Origin: JAZKFT01 sp043760535
Lineage (GTDB): Bacteria > Bacteroidota > Bacteroidia > Chitinophagales > Chitinophagaceae
DNA length: 31,313 nucleotides
NCBI GenBank assembly: GCA_043760535.1
Contig: JAYUOV010000231.1
Location: forward strand, 1-31,313
Direction of reading: 5' to 3'
Position 1 is the first letter of the stretch. Each line of letters opens with the position of its first letter. Shown here one piece after another: positions 23,382 to 30,059 of the stretch. The notes beneath the pieces were generated by a model. It searched no databases. It was not told the origin of the DNA and saw only the letters and a list, made by a program, of their open reading frames with translations. The position numbers were made by a program, and so were the translations under genes.

Positions 23382-25664
23382 TTACCGCAACTTCCTCACC
23401 CCAAGCCACAAACTATTTAATGCCAGCACCACATCGCTGCCGCCCATAATCAGGGCGCCCATGGCAGGGTGTAAATAACCCATTGCCGCCACGGGTATGG
23501 CAACGATGTTATATGCAAATGCCCATAACAGATTTGTTTTTACGGTATTGTATGTAGCCTTACCCAACAGCAAGGCAGTGGGCAGTTTGGTAAGGCCGTT
23601 ATTGGTTAGCACTACGGAGGCGCTCTGTATGGCCAATTGCGATGCAGCCGATAACGAAATACTAATTGTAGCCTTTGCCAAAGCCGGTGCATCGTTGATG
23701 CCATCGCCTACCATTACTGTTGGGGCAATGCTGCAAAGCCTTTCTATATGTTGTAATTTTTGGTGTGGGGTTTGTTCGGCCAGCACCTCATCTATACCCA
23801 GCAAATCGGCTATGGGCTTGCATTTAGCCAATGTATCGCCACTAAGCAGTATGGTTTTTACATTTTGTTGTTTGCAAAAATCAATGATGGATTTTGCCTC
23901 AGGCCGCAGCTCATCTTCTATATCTACCCATCCAATTAAAACATCGTTTTTTTTAATGTATAGATGGTGTGTTTTGTGCCCCCTGTCCTCTAAAGGGGTG
24001 CCTCTGTGTAAAAGTTCTTCAGATTCAAAACTAGTATTTGAAACATTGTTCTTTGTTTGTTCAATTATAGTTTTTCCATAATCTGATAACGAATGGTTGC
24101 CGGGGGGCACACCTTTAGAGGATAGGGGGCTTTCAACATCTGTCAAAATCTTATACGATCCAATCAAAAAAACATTCTCCTCTTTATCAGTTCCCTTTAT
24201 ACCAAGCCCTTTTATTTCTTCAGTCTTTTTCCACTTAATGGTATCGGTTTGTTTCCATGCTTCGCTGATGCTTTTGGCAATTGGGTGGCTGCTCATTTTT
24301 TCTAATGAGTAAACGATTTTTTTTAATTCATCATCCTCAACGCCTTCGGCTTTAAAATCTGCAATACGAAATTTTCCTGTCGTTAAAGTGCCTGTTTTAT
24401 CAAACACCATTTGCTTAATAGATGCAAACAATTCTATACTTGCAGGTTGGGTGTATAGTATGCCGTTACGTGCCGCCCTGCCCATACCCACGGCAAGGGC
24501 GGCGGGTGTAGCAAGACCCATTGCACAGGGGCAGGAGATCACCAACACCGCAATAGCCCTCATCAGGCTTTCGCCAAACGTATGGTGGCCGATTAGCATA
24601 TTTAAACCAATGGTAACAGCCGCAATAATGAGTACTGCAGGTACAAAAATACCGCTGATTTTATCGGCCAGTTGCTGTACCGGAGGTTTATGGGTTTGTG
24701 CATCCTGCATTAGTTGTACAATGCCATTCATCACGGTTTCCCGGCCAACGGCACTTACATAGGCTTTGGCATTACCATTGGCCAGCACACTGCCGCCAAT
24801 TAAAATATCACCCTGTTTTTTGTGTACCGGCAGGCTTTCCCCTGTAATAATGGCTTCGTTTACTTCTACTTCGCCGCTCAATATTTTACAATCCATCGGC
24901 ACTTCTTCACCGGTTTTTATCAGTATCAGGTCGCCTACTTTCAGGTCTTTATTTTCTATGGAGAAAATCAGTTCGTTGTGTTCATCATCATAAGCAATCA
25001 TATTGGCCATTACCTTATGCTGTTTGGTCAGTTCCTTTATCTGCTTTTGTGTTTTTTCGATACTGATATGCTCCAGCCAATTGCCAAAAAATACAATTGT
25101 AATGATGGATGCGGCCGTTTCAAAAAACAGGAATTCCGGCCTGTTTGCAATCAGGCCAATCAGGCTGTATATGAACGCAGCAGAAGAACCCAAGGCTATT
25201 AAAACGTTCATGTGGAAAATACCCTTGCTCAGGTTTTTCCAGGCGCTGAGGCCAAAATAATTCATGCCCACAATAAAAACGGGAATGGTGAGTGCCAGCT
25301 GCACATAGCCATTGTGCAACCAATGCCAGGGCAGCCACATGTGGGCCATCAGCACCAATGTAAATGGCAGGCAAATAAGAAAACGAAGGATGTGTTTGTT
25401 GATGCCTGGTTCGCCATTCTGGCTATGGTCGTGGCCGTGGTGATCCATTGCTGCACCGGCTGCAGCCACAGTATAGCCAAGGCTTTCCACGTTTTTGGCT
25501 GCGGTGTCTACTGTGCCGTTTAGGGTTACAGTTTCGAATGTTACATCGCCGCTTACATGGTTTACTTTAATGTTTTCCATGCCCTGCTTTTGCAGGCTTT
25601 TAGTTATCGCCGCGGCACAGCTTGCACAGTCCATGCCGCCCACTTTCCATTTCACTTGTTCCAT
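23382..25664 (-). CDS. copA: Heavy-metal P1B-type ATPase, probably Cu+-exporting, with in-frame repeat insertion
   Basis: The 760-residue inner-membrane pump has an N-terminal HMA domain with GMDCASC (Cys 13 and 16), then a His-rich linker (HHGHDH, 75-80) and eight TM segments with the metal-binding CPC in TM6 (378-380). The phosphorylation motif DKTGTLT (Asp 422), the SSHP loop (His 460) and GDGINDAP (653-660) are all present. TM7 has YN (AYNIVAIP) and TM8 MGGSDVV, favouring monovalent copper rather than zinc or cadmium, although TM8 departs from the usual M-S-S pattern. Residues 512-563 in the nucleotide-binding domain are an in-frame 153-bp palindromic insertion (SPLSSKGVPPG to RGTPLEDRGH) replacing or enlarging a loop. 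First gene of a probable copA-tsaE-ald run. Confidence 0.9.
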   Translation of the reverse strand: MEQVKWKVGGMDCASCAAAITKSLQKQGMENIKVNHVSGDVTFETVTLNGTVDTAAKNVESLGYTVAAAGAAMDHHGHDHSQNGEPGINKHILRFLICLPFTLVLMAHMWLPWHWLHNGYVQLALTIPVFIVGMNYFGLSAWKNLSKGIFHMNVLIALGSSAAFIYSLIGLIANRPEFLFFETAASIITIVFFGNWLEHISIEKTQKQIKELTKQHKVMANMIAYDDEHNELIFSIENKDLKVGDLILIKTGEEVPMDCKILSGEVEVNEAIITGESLPVHKKQGDILIGGSVLANGNAKAYVSAVGRETVMNGIVQLMQDAQTHKPPVQQLADKISGIFVPAVLIIAAVTIGLNMLIGHHTFGESLMRAIAVLVISCPCAMGLATPAALAVGMGRAARNGILYTQPASIELFASIKQMVFDKTGTLTTGKFRIADFKAEGVEDDELKKIVYSLEKMSSHPIAKSISEAWKQTDTIKWKKTEEIKGLGIKGTDKEENVFLIGSYKILTDVESPLSSKGVPPGNHSLSDYGKTIIEQTKNNVSNTSFESEELLHRGTPLEDRGHKTHHLYIKKNDVLIGWVDIEDELRPEAKSIIDFCKQQNVKTILLSGDTLAKCKPIADLLGIDEVLAEQTPHQKLQHIERLCSIAPTVMVGDGINDAPALAKATISISLSAASQLAIQSASVVLTNNGLTKLPTALLLGKATYNTVKTNLLWAFAYNIVAIPVAAMGYLHPAMGALIMGGSDVVLALNSLWLGVRKLR
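23978..24130. mobile_element. 153-bp palindromic element inserted in frame in the P-type ATPase
   Basis: Terminal inverted repeats of 25 bp, at 23978-24002 (starting GCCCCCTGTCCTC) and 24106-24130 (ending GAGGATAGGGGGC), match at 23 of 25 positions and enclose 103 bp. The total is 153 bp, exactly 51 codons. On the minus strand the arms encode SPLSSKGVPPG and HRGTPLEDRGH, and neither looks like a P-type ATPase segment. It resembles, in principle, the Rickettsia palindromic elements that persist inside genes. There is no transposase inside, so movement would depend on a factor elsewhere. A small part of the centre (SDYGKTII) could be native. Confidence 0.75.
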
Positions 25665-25749
25665 GCTGCAAAATTACCAATGCTTTACCAGTAGTAGATT
25701 TTGTTTGGCGTAAATATATTTGCAACGGTGTTGTGAGAATGTTTTTTTG

Positions 25750-25814
25750 GCCACAAAGAACAAAGGAAAGAGCACTAAGGATTTGCGTCGCTTTGTTTCT
25801 TTGTTCTTTGTGGC
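25750..25814. repeat. 65-bp palindrome with perfect 16-bp arms
   Basis: GCCACAAAGAACAAAG (25750-25765) and its exact complement CTTTGTTCTTTGTGGC (25799-25814) enclose 33 bp. The arms have an imperfect 7-bp rhythm (CTTTGTT/CTTTGTG). The element lies between copA and the divergent small gene at 25861, where it could affect either promoter. Similar CTTTGTG-rich palindromes are widespread in Bacteroidota genomes. Confidence 0.85.
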
Positions 25815-25860
25815 AAACCCAATTGCTAAATGCTTTAAATTCGATTTTGAAAATGCTTTT

Positions 25861-26085
25861 ATGACCCCGTTTACAAAAATTATAGATGGATTTCAAACCC
25901 TTTCCATAGAAGAGATGGAGGAAATGCCAATTATAGTTAATAATATTTTGGTTCAAAGAAAAAGAGAGGCGATAAAGATGAATGCTGAGGATAGCCGAAA
26001 ACGATACGAACAAGGAGTATTAAAAAGTTTTACTGAACCCAAGGCATTGATTAATTGGCTATTAGATGATGATGATAAAACTTAA
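25861..26085 (+). CDS. Small antitoxin-like protein, no partner seen
   Basis: The product is 74 residues when started at ATG 25861. The frame opens 47 codons earlier, but that part translates the palindromic repeat. The sequence FTKIIDGFQTLSIEEMEEMPIIVNNI, then RKREAIKMNAEDSRKRYEQG, has the helical layout and E-E-x-x-x-I...R-R-x-x-I...Y-x-x-G pattern of small bacterial antitoxin-like proteins that normally precede a RelE-type toxin gene. Here recQ follows instead and no toxin frame is seen in the 66-bp gap, so it is either an orphan or something else. The assignment is from pattern only, with modest confidence. Confidence 0.5.
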   Translation: MTPFTKIIDGFQTLSIEEMEEMPIIVNNILVQRKREAIKMNAEDSRKRYEQGVLKSFTEPKALINWLLDDDDKT

Positions 26086-26151
26086 ACAAATCTGCATAAA
26101 ACGCATCACTTTATTGCCACATATAACCTGGTGTACTAAACACACCAGCCA

Positions 26152-28056
26152 ATGACTCCCATCCACCAAATACTCCAGCAACATTTTGGCCACGCCAATT
26201 TCCGCCCACAGCAAGAGGACATTATCAATGCCGTTTTGCAGGGCAACGATGTATTGGCGCTTCTTCCTACTGGAGGCGGAAAATCTTTATGTTACCAGGT
26301 GCCTGCTTTGGCCAATGATGGGCTCTGCCTCGTTATCAGCCCATTGATTGCTCTAATGAAAGATCAGGTAGATCATTTACGGCGTAAGAATATCACTGCG
26401 TTTTCGTTGCACAGCGGCTTGTCTTTTTACGAAGTAAAACAAACACTAAAAGCCGCATCCGAAAGCAACTGCAAGTTTCTGTATGTTTCGCCGGAACGGC
26501 TACAAACTACTGTTTTTAAAGAATGGATATCGTCCCTCGATATTAGTTTAATAGCCGTAGACGAAGCCCATTGCATTAGCCAGTGGGGCTACGATTTCCG
26601 GCCACCTTATTTAAAAATTGCAGAACTGAGAGAGCGGCTTCCAGGCATACCCATACTGGCACTAACAGCTTCGGCTACGCCGGATGTACAACAGGATATT
26701 TGCGATAAACTACAATTCAAAAAAGCCAATATTTTTCGGCAATCATTTGCCAAACCCAATCTTTCATTTAGTGCTTTTCAAATGCCAAGCAAATACAATA
26801 AGCTAAAAGAAATTTTACAAAATGTACCAGGCAGTGCATTGGTGTATTGCAAAAACAGGCGGCGTACCAAAGACATTGCAGGCTTGCTACACGCCGATGG
26901 CATTGTGGCCTCCTTTTACCACGCTGGGCTTACGGCAGAACAACGCACCCAACGCCAGCAGGAATGGATTGAAAATAAAACCCGTGTAATGGTTTGCACC
27001 AATGCCTTTGGCATGGGCATAGACAAGCCGGATGTACGCACCGTGGTACACATGGATGTGCCCGAAAGCCAGGAAAACTATTACCAGGAAGCGGGACGTG
27101 CCGGGCGGGATGGAAAAAAAGCTTATGCCGTTTTGCTTTACAGCCATCTGGAACTGGAAGATATGAAGCTGCTGCCTGAATCAAAATTTCCAGTGATGTT
27201 TGATATTCGGCGGGTTTACCAGGGGCTGTGTAATTACCTGCAAATACCCGAAGGCATTGGCGAAGGACAGTATTACGATTTCGACATTCGTGTATTTTGC
27301 GACCGCTGGAAACACGAACCGATGCTGGTGGCCAATGTGATGAAAACGCTGGAACAGGCCGGTTATATTGCTTTTCAGGAGAATGTGTTTACGCCGGCCA
27401 AAGCCACATTTATTACCAACAAAGAATGGCTGTACGAATTTGAAAAAAGAGAGCCGGCACTGGAACCGCTGATCAAATGTTTGCTCCGTGCCTACGATGG
27501 TATTTTTACCAATCTCGTTTCTATCAACGAAGTAAATATTGGTAAAATTATCCGGCAACCGTTGGAGGAAGTGCAGCGACAAATGCAATCGCTGGCCTAC
27601 CATCGTATTATAGAATATCAGGCTAAGAAAGATGCACCGCAGGTATATTTTATTTACAACCGTGTGGCCAAAGATGAAGTGGTGATAGACCATAAGCAAT
27701 ACGCAAAACGAAAGCTGCAATACACTACCCGCATAGAAAGTATGATCCGCTATGCGAATAATGAAAAGCTATGCCGCAGCGAAATATTGCGAAAATATTT
27801 TGGCGAAGCGCAAACCGAAACCTGCGGCATTTGCGATGTGTGCCTGCACAACAAATCAACAATCATCACCCAAAAAGACCTGGAGCCGGTAATAGCAAAA
27901 CTGAAAACTATTTTGCACCAGCCCATGAAATTAGATGCCATAAGAACCTTGCTGCCGGGTGTTAGCAAAGCAGTGATTGAGAAGGCTATTCAGTGGCTCA
28001 TTTCGGAGCAGGTGGTTGGGTATGATTTACAGGGGAAGGTGTTTTTGAAGGGGTAA
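26152..28056 (+). CDS. recQ: ATP-dependent DNA helicase RecQ
   Basis: The 634-residue SF2 helicase unwinds DNA 3' to 5' in recombination and repair. It has motif I LLPTGGGKSLCYQVPAL (about 38-54), DEAH box VDEAHCISQWGYDFRPPY (137-140 core), and motif VI YYQEAGRAGRDG (about 308-320). A RecQ-C-terminal zinc cluster contributes cysteines from CRSEILRKYFGE and CGICDVC (about 540-565). A short winged-helix-like end (LLPGVSKAVIEKAIQWLISEQVV) follows; I see no HRDC domain, which fits the short Bacteroidota form. It is preceded by the antitoxin-like gene and followed by repeat DNA. Confidence 0.95.
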   Translation: MTPIHQILQQHFGHANFRPQQEDIINAVLQGNDVLALLPTGGGKSLCYQVPALANDGLCLVISPLIALMKDQVDHLRRKNITAFSLHSGLSFYEVKQTLKAASESNCKFLYVSPERLQTTVFKEWISSLDISLIAVDEAHCISQWGYDFRPPYLKIAELRERLPGIPILALTASATPDVQQDICDKLQFKKANIFRQSFAKPNLSFSAFQMPSKYNKLKEILQNVPGSALVYCKNRRRTKDIAGLLHADGIVASFYHAGLTAEQRTQRQQEWIENKTRVMVCTNAFGMGIDKPDVRTVVHMDVPESQENYYQEAGRAGRDGKKAYAVLLYSHLELEDMKLLPESKFPVMFDIRRVYQGLCNYLQIPEGIGEGQYYDFDIRVFCDRWKHEPMLVANVMKTLEQAGYIAFQENVFTPAKATFITNKEWLYEFEKREPALEPLIKCLLRAYDGIFTNLVSINEVNIGKIIRQPLEEVQRQMQSLAYHRIIEYQAKKDAPQVYFIYNRVAKDEVVIDHKQYAKRKLQYTTRIESMIRYANNEKLCRSEILRKYFGEAQTETCGICDVCLHNKSTIITQKDLEPVIAKLKTILHQPMKLDAIRTLLPGVSKAVIEKAIQWLISEQVVGYDLQGKVFLKG

Positions 28057-28063
28057 CGTCCTG

Positions 28064-28171
28064 CTGTAGAGACGCCATGTTGGCGTCTAAATCCAGGTGG
28101 GTCTATCCAAACAATTCGGTGTAATAATTTTTTATCTGCACTATTCAGAAGCCAGCATGGCGTCTTTACAG
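28064..28171. repeat. Inverted repeat AGACGCCATG family after recQ
   Basis: The segment at 28064-28084 is complementary to 28151-28171 at 19 of 21 positions, and the left copy also forms a self-hairpin AGACGCCA/TGGCGTCT (28070-28088) with a 3-nt loop. Its position after the recQ stop allows a transcript-stabilising or terminating role, but no T-run follows. Confidence 0.8.
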
Positions 28172-28197
28172 ATTTGTTTACATTTTAAAAAAATCCT

Positions 28198-28215
28198 TGT
28201 GCCTTGGTGTTACTT
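28198..28215 (+). repeat. 18-bp direct repeat, copy 1
   Basis: TGTGCCTTGGTGTTACTT occurs here and again exactly at 28949-28966. Looser similarity follows (AGGCTG with AT-rich flanks and GCTAGTGG 50-80 bp on). The two copies flank the toxin-antitoxin pair. Confidence 0.75.
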
Positions 28216-28299
28216 GACAGTGAATTTTTATTAGGCTGGTGGTATAAATCTAGTACCGTATCAGAATAGGCCGCAAGGCCACGGCTAGTGGCTATTTTA

Positions 28300-28533
28300 T
28301 TAATAGTGAAAACGCAATGAGACAAATTCAACTTGGTTTTCGTTGATAACACGGTAAACAAGGCGGTGTTCCTGATTAATACGCCTGCTCCAAAAACCTG
28401 ATAAATCATATTTTAAAGCCTCAGGTTTTCCTATTCCGTCGAATGGGGATTGCTCAATGGCAGTAATTAATTGGGTGATTTTGTTCATCAATTTCATATT
28501 GCCACTTTGTTTCCAGAATAGCAAATGTTCCAT
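28300..28533 (-). CDS. YoeB/Txe-family mRNA interferase toxin, N-terminus apparently frameshifted
   Basis: The 77-residue frame from the first in-frame ATG (28533) reads MEHLLFWKQSGNMKLMNKI, then GKPEALKYDLSGFWSRRINQ and EHRLVYRV, ending FHY. These are the YoeB/Txe signatures, including the C-terminal catalytic His and Tyr. Family toxins cut mRNA at the ribosome. The family N-terminal strand (about M-E-I-x-[YF]) is missing from this frame: it appears as ATGGAAATA at 28559-28551, overlapping the antitoxin stop, and is one base out of register with the downstream TAC-TCC-GAC (YSD). A single missing base would restore MEI-x-YSDIAMEHLLFW. So the toxin is probably broken, or starts internally at low level. 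It is encoded after its antitoxin. Confidence 0.75.
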   Translation of the reverse strand: MEHLLFWKQSGNMKLMNKITQLITAIEQSPFDGIGKPEALKYDLSGFWSRRINQEHRLVYRVINENQVEFVSLRFHY

Positions 28534-28549
28534 GGCAATGTCGGAGTAC

Positions 28550-28786
28550 CTATTTCCATAAATCGGCTGTTTTTACAATGGTCTTTTTGCCCTTATCCAA
28601 TTGAGCTATATTCTCTTTTAATCGCTTGCGGTTGGCCTCCGAACTCAGCAGGTATTCGGTGTCGTCTTGTGGCTTTTTGGGTGATGAATACGCTTTTAGT
28701 GTATCCTTTACTTTTTGTAAAGCTTCGCTGCTATTGGTATTGAGCAACATTTGCACCAATTCAAGCTTTTGTGTTTGAATATTCAT
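28550..28786 (-). CDS. Antitoxin of the YoeB-type pair
   Basis: The product has 78 residues (start MNIQTQKLELVQMLLNT). The helical N-terminal region LELVQMLLNTNSSEALQKV is followed by a polar central segment and a charged C-terminal tail LKENIAQLDKGKK that would wrap the toxin. It has the size and form of the antitoxins that precede Txe/YoeB toxins in Bacteroidota. Its stop codon lies within the presumed original toxin start (ATGGAAATAG), a classic overlap for coupled antitoxin-toxin operons. The complex would repress its own promoter just upstream (inference); a specific operator was not identified. Confidence 0.75.
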   Translation of the reverse strand: MNIQTQKLELVQMLLNTNSSEALQKVKDTLKAYSSPKKPQDDTEYLLSSEANRKRLKENIAQLDKGKKTIVKTADLWK

Positions 28787-28858
28787 GGAATAAATTTACT
28801 GGATTCGCAATTTTCTGGTTGAAGAACTTTTTGACCCCATATATGGAATAGTGACTAA

Positions 28859-28885
28859 GCCAAAAAAAGATTTCCGCTCTAATCC
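28859..28885. repeat. 27-bp block shared with 15117-15143
   Basis: It starts GCCAAAAAAAGATTTCC and ends AATCC, with 24 of 27 bases equal to the copy upstream of the DUF1016 gene. Confidence 0.7.
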
Positions 28886-28948
28886 CTAACGAACTGCCGC
28901 TCTGTAACTGGCGCAGAAATGAGGCGCTGGCCTTGTGGGCTGGCTTGC

Positions 28949-28966
28949 TGTGCCTTGGTGTTACTT
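28949..28966 (+). repeat. 18-bp direct repeat, copy 2
   Basis: Exact second copy of TGTGCCTTGGTGTTACTT (first at 28198-28215). Confidence 0.75.
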
Positions 28967-29045
28967 TACTATAAATTATTGCAGGCTGATAATATAAAAC
29001 AAGTAACGAGGCAGCACAGGCTGGGAGACCTGAGCTAGTGGTCCA

Positions 29046-29179
29046 GTCTTTGCGAGGCGGGGTTCTTGCCCCAACGAAGCAATCTCCCGGGTTTGAATAA
29101 TTGCCATTATGAATGCACAACCTGAAGATTGCTTTACCGCCATTCGGACGGCACAGGCGGGCAAGAACCTCGCAAAGAC
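29046..29179. repeat. 134-bp nested palindromic element
   Basis: Three pairs of complementary blocks nest in order: GTCTTTGCGAGG (29046-29057) with CCTCGCAAAGAC (29168-29179), GTTCTTGCC (29062-29070) with GGCAAGAAC (29160-29168), and AAGCAATCT (29077-29085) with AGATTGCTT (29126-29134). All are perfect. The GCGAGG/GCAATCT combination is a widespread extragenic repeat type. Confidence 0.85.
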
Positions 29180-29190
29180 GGAGATTATAA

Positions 29191-29442
29191 TCAGTGTTTA
29201 TATTGTTTCAAGGCTTCTGTATAAATATTTTTTATTGCTAATATTAAAGATTGCGGTTGCAACACTTTTATGTCGCTGCCGAAGGATAGCAGTTTCATAA
29301 TAAAATCAATGGTGGGGCAAAGGGTTACTTGTATTTGCAAGGCGTCTTCTATTACAAAAAAGGCGTTGGGGTTTTCTATTAAAATGCCCAACAGGTGTGG
29401 GTTGGTAATGGCAGCGCCCATATTGGGTAGCGAAAAAATCAC
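29191..29442 (-). pseudogene. C-terminal remnant of a WYL-domain transcriptional regulator
   Basis: An 83-residue frame with a GTG start (29442) has a TAG 15 bp upstream in the same frame. The part IEDALQIQVTLCPTIDFIMKLLSFGSDIKVLQPQSL followed by YTEALKQY matches the end of Bacteroidota WYL regulators, where [VI]x-PT-x-x-F-x-M-x-LLS-x-G and VL-P-x-S/SL are typical. Such regulators are normally about 300-340 residues with an N-terminal HTH; none is present upstream, so this is a truncated gene. Expression and function are unlikely. Confidence 0.6.
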
Positions 29443-29454
29443 ATCTTTTTTATA

Positions 29455-29470
29455 CTACTCAAGGTTTAAA
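29455..29470. repeat. 16-bp sequence shared with 1949-1964
   Basis: CTACTCAAGGTTTAAA, identical to the copy upstream of the histidine kinase, lies immediately upstream of the WYL remnant, on the same side relative to its coding direction. Confidence 0.6.
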
Positions 29471-29517
29471 TTAGTGAATTGCAATTAGCACACGAATGAA
29501 ATGGAAAGAACGGCCTG

Positions 29518-29534
29518 CCCCGATTATTTCGGGG
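29518..29534. repeat. Hairpin CCCCGA/TCGGGG
   Basis: A 6-bp perfect stem with loop TTATT lies in the gap between the WYL remnant and the 29588 frame. It has no T-run, so it is a palindromic repeat rather than a clear terminator. Confidence 0.55.
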
Positions 29535-29587
29535 ATAAACACGGATCTTTTAATCTGCTTTGCAGAAAAAACGGTTTTCCCAATTCA

Positions 29588-29800
29588 CTATTTTACCCCT
29601 TGCACAGTATAACAGAGGCCACGAGGTTTCGGATATAGGATGTTTTGCCCGGATAGGGTCTGCCATGCAGCAGCACCAAACCCTTGCCGTTTTTCTTCGA
29701 TAGCCTTTTTATACCATCTACACCAAGCATCATCCCCCATCCAGGTTCTCAAAGCCGTTCGGTAGTTGCGCCATTTCATTTGGCTATCTGTGGGTAACAT
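29588..29800 (-). CDS. Short hypothetical frame, possibly a gene fragment
   Basis: A 70-codon frame with a Trp- and Arg-rich N-terminal half (KWRNYRTALRTWMGDDAWCRWY) and a less protein-like second half. The Trp spacing is reminiscent of the C-terminal ends of some replication-associated proteins, but I do not recognise a family, and the region around it is degraded. It may be a remnant or a chance frame. A start at the second Met (MKWRNY) is equally possible. Confidence 0.25.
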   Translation of the reverse strand: MLPTDSQMKWRNYRTALRTWMGDDAWCRWYKKAIEEKRQGFGAAAWQTLSGQNILYPKPRGLCYTVQGVK

Positions 29801-30059
29801 GCTCTATTTTTACCTTAATAAATTTTTCTATGCACAAATCAATAACAAGCTTTGGAGCAAGCGAACAAACGAAAAGCTCAAAACCGATTTGTAATAAGTA
29901 AAATTGCATAACGAAAACCAACTGGAGATAACCCTTACAATGGCTTTGCAGCTACAAGTTTACTAATGCAGCATCTGCAATGCTATTGGCTAAATCGATA
30001 GTAGGGTATCTACAAAACAAAAACCTGATTTATAATTATTAGAACGTCTTTTTTATACA

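Larger units (their letters stand above)
28787..29190. other. Repeat-dense gap, no gene supported
   Basis: It contains a 27-bp block shared with 15117 (28859-28885), the second copy of the 18-bp direct repeat (28949-28966) and a nested palindrome (29046-29179). Frames up to 119 codons cross it, but they translate repeat DNA and have no family signature. Confidence 0.7.

Noticed and set aside
25720..25860. 47-codon extension of the antitoxin-like gene
   Set aside because: It translates the 65-bp palindrome at 25750-25814.
28761..29120. 119-codon minus-strand frame near the toxin-antitoxin pair
   Set aside because: It runs through the dispersed 27-bp block, the 18-bp direct repeat and the nested palindrome, so it is repeat translation.
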